DNA of 7,812 nucleotides from Bacteroidota bacterium (GTDB lineage Bacteria > Bacteroidota > Bacteroidia > Bacteroidales > Marinifilaceae), in NCBI GenBank assembly GCA_023400335.1, contig JAEXFF010000105.1, forward strand, positions 1-7,812. The letters are read 5' to 3'. Made by a program: the position numbers and the translations under genes. Of the stretch, positions 6,857 through 7,812 are shown one piece after another (positions within the stretch are counted from its first letter, which is position 1; each line of letters begins with the position of its first letter). The notes beneath the pieces are model-generated. The model worked only from the letters and a program-made list of their open reading frames with translations, searched no databases and had not been told where the DNA came from.

Positions 6857-6864
6857 CAAAGATA
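6857..6864 (-). promoter_or_regulatory. -7 promoter element of the SDR gene
   Basis: On the - strand 6864-6857 reads TATCTTTG, an exact match to TAnnTTTG. A start site about 7 nt downstream leaves a short leader before ATG 6838. No clear TTTG -33 element lies at the expected distance, so activation by a bound regulator is possible. Confidence 0.5.
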
Positions 6865-6882
6865 AGGATAAAAAACAATAAA

Positions 6883-6930
6883 TGTACTATACCGAAATTC
6901 AAAAGTACAGACCTGAAATTCAGAAGTACA
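6883..6930 (-). promoter_or_regulatory. Tandem 16-bp repeats upstream of the SDR promoter (putative operator)
   Basis: On the + strand GAAATTCAAAAGTACA (6894-6909) and GAAATTCAGAAGTACA (6915-6930) differ at one base and start 21 bp apart, two helical turns. TGTACT at 6883-6888 is the reverse complement of the AGTACA ending each repeat, so an inverted TGTACT...AGTACA pair also exists (6883-6909). The array sits about 19-66 bp upstream of the -7 box, a normal place for an operator. Palindromic GTAC-ended sites are seen with HxlR- or MarR-type regulators, but no regulator gene is in view, so this assignment is speculative. Confidence 0.5.
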
Positions 6931-6959
6931 AAAAACTTTTTCCGGCAAAGAAAAAACAG

Positions 6960-7017
6960 AAAAAATGTTCCGTCTGTATAGAGAAAATAAAAATTCTCTT
7001 TTCAGACAGAACATTTT
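6960..7017 (-). terminator. Long hairpin terminator of the - strand accessory genes
   Basis: The stem is 6962-6970 AAAATGTTC with 7009-7017 GAACATTTT, then after a C/A mismatch 6972-6976 GTCTG with 7003-7007 CAGAC, a 3x3 internal loop, and 6980-6985 AGAGAA with 6994-6999 TTCTCT around an 8-nt loop. On the - strand the hairpin ends in six T's (6966-6961), so it terminates the transcript of the 7422-7057 gene. Confidence 0.85.
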
Positions 7018-7056
7018 ACAACAGATAAAGTCTCAAAATTTAAAACGGAGAAAAGG

Positions 7057-7422
7057 CTACCGATTTAATAATTCATCAATCTGTTGTTTACAATACAGAC
7101 GATAATTTTCAAATTCCTCGTATTCCTGAGTATATAAAGGAGTCGTTTTACCATTTGCTAATAAGGCAATCTGATCGTCCAAAGAATATTTTTTTCCGAT
7201 CAAGCCTGCAATATATTTATCCCGTCTGTTTCTGTCTGTAACATCACGGGCTTCGATGATGGTTGAACCGTCTTCCATATCTCCTGTATAAGAATAACCT
7301 GAAATTTCTTTTTCTTCTTCCGACTGTTTAAAAACCACCGGCTTTTCATTTAAATATAGTAAATGATGACCCGAATCGTACCGGAGAAAAGAATGTGTTT
7401 CTGCATAGTTTACTGTTTTCAT
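7057..7422 (-). CDS. Small hypothetical protein, possibly phage tail-associated
   Basis: The 121-residue acidic, soluble protein has no signal peptide or membrane segment. Its C-terminal half (RRDKYIAGLIGKKYSLDDQ, then EEFENYRLYCKQQIDELL) resembles a pattern I associate with small proteins encoded near tail or tail-fibre genes in Bacteroides prophages, where a basic 'R..xI..lI..kYS.dDe.A' helix is followed by an 'EF..Y..y...C' helix. This comes from memory, and I cannot name a family. The start at 7422 follows an A-rich leader with AGGA close by (ACAGGAATG), 37 bp after the upstream gene's stop. It is the last gene of its transcript, with a strong terminator behind it. Confidence 0.7.
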   Translation of the reverse strand: MKTVNYAETHSFLRYDSGHHLLYLNEKPVVFKQSEEEKEISGYSYTGDMEDGSTIIEARDVTDRNRRDKYIAGLIGKKYSLDDQIALLANGKTTPLYTQEYEEFENYRLYCKQQIDELLNR

Positions 7423-7459
7423 TCCTGTATTTCTTTTATAAATAATTCATTTCTTTTGT

Positions 7460-7812
7460 TTATTTCGTCATTAGAGGATCCCGTTCAAAATAACAAAGAG
7501 GGAACGTCATATTAGCTATATTATTGGGGGGCATAAAATAAATTTGCGTTTCGAAAGCCCCCGCTTTTTCTGCATGATTAGCTGCACCACCCGCTGCTCG
7601 GTAATGTATACCTTCAGCTATATCAACTTTTTTACCAAAATAATCACAAAAATAGGTAGCATATGTAGCTTCCACTTCAGTCGGTAAACAACAAAGCAAA
7701 TGAGTAGAATATTTTTTAATATAACCTTCTGCAACGGGTAACTCCATTAAAAATTCCAATCCTTCAAGGGTTGTACTATCAAAAGTATCTGCCATGGAAA
7801 GAGCGCTATAAG
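7460..7812 (-). CDS. Unrecognised protein, 5' end outside the window
   Basis: The frame ends with TAA at 7462-7460 and is open to the window edge. The first ATG is at 7795-7793 (111 residues), but the bases before it are pyrimidine-rich rather than the usual A-rich leader, and five more in-frame codons (YSALS) precede it, so the real start may lie outside. The visible part has no signal peptide, a CC pair (HLLCCLPTE), several aromatic residues, a GIHYRAAGGAANHAEKAG stretch and a C-terminal FPLCYFERDPLMTK. I recognise no domain. It is probably co-transcribed with the next gene, 37 bp downstream, and so may share a prophage-like context. Confidence 0.55.
   Translation of the reverse strand, partial: YSALSMADTFDSTTLEGLEFLMELPVAEGYIKKYSTHLLCCLPTEVEATYATYFCDYFGKKVDIAEGIHYRAAGGAANHAEKAGAFETQIYFMPPNNIANMTFPLCYFERDPLMTK

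Noticed and set aside
6839..6859. Seven-residue N-terminal extension of the SDR from a TTG start
   Set aside because: The TTG overlaps the TATCTTTG promoter element, so it would not be in the transcript; SDR proteins normally start right before the Rossmann strand.
6482..6865. A 127-codon + strand ORF antisense to the SDR gene
   Set aside because: It is a shadow of a gene with full SDR motifs, with Pro/Ile/Arg-rich composition and no family pattern.
6894..6930. CRISPR-like repeats
   Set aside because: Only two 16-bp copies with a 5-bp gap; far too short and close for repeats and spacers.

Overview
This window looks like chromosomal DNA of a gut-type Bacteroidales bacterium, possibly near Odoribacter or its relatives; the genus is a guess from general style. 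Three things support the phylum. Starts are preceded by A-rich leaders rather than strong Shine-Dalgarno sites. Two good matches to the Bacteroidetes -7 promoter element (TAnnTTTG) lie just upstream of genes. The gene content also fits: secreted hydrolases, a GH31 remnant, and an FbaB-type aldolase beside a BPG-dependent phosphoglycerate mutase.

Positions 1-1185 are mostly debris. A + strand terminator near 36-63 closes a transcript from outside the window. A GC-rich stretch full of inverted repeats follows, then a + strand ORF (to 591) that reads like an internal piece of a multi-PAS sensor kinase. This meets, tail to tail, the first ~92 codons of a GH31-type alpha-glycosidase on the - strand (856-578). 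Both look like truncated genes. Positions 857-1185 hold no gene, only small inverted repeats and the promoter of the next gene.

Positions 1186-3793 carry three intact + strand genes: a secreted calcineurin-like metallophosphoesterase, a VOC/glyoxalase-fold protein 37 bp behind it, and, after a repeat-rich 282 bp gap, a secreted esterase D-type alpha/beta hydrolase ending in a clear intrinsic terminator.

Positions 4079-5972 hold two glycolytic genes facing each other: gpmA (+) and a class I fructose-bisphosphate aldolase, fbaB (-). They share one long hairpin terminator. A 9-bp inverted repeat sits just upstream of the fbaB start. A short-chain dehydrogenase (6838-6059, -) lies upstream of fbaB on the same strand. 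Its own -7 box overlaps a spurious upstream TTG start, and an upstream pair of 16-bp direct repeats 21 bp apart is a plausible operator.

Positions 6960-7812 contain two small - strand ORFs ending in a strong - strand terminator. The downstream one resembles small proteins found near tail genes of Bacteroides prophages; the upstream one is unrecognised and runs off the window edge. They may be the end of a prophage or other accessory block. I found no CRISPR array, tRNA, rRNA, transposase or integrase, and no convincing new multi-gene system. The most checkable unexplained signals are the two putative operators (before fbaB and before the SDR gene) and the tail-to-tail pair of gene fragments.
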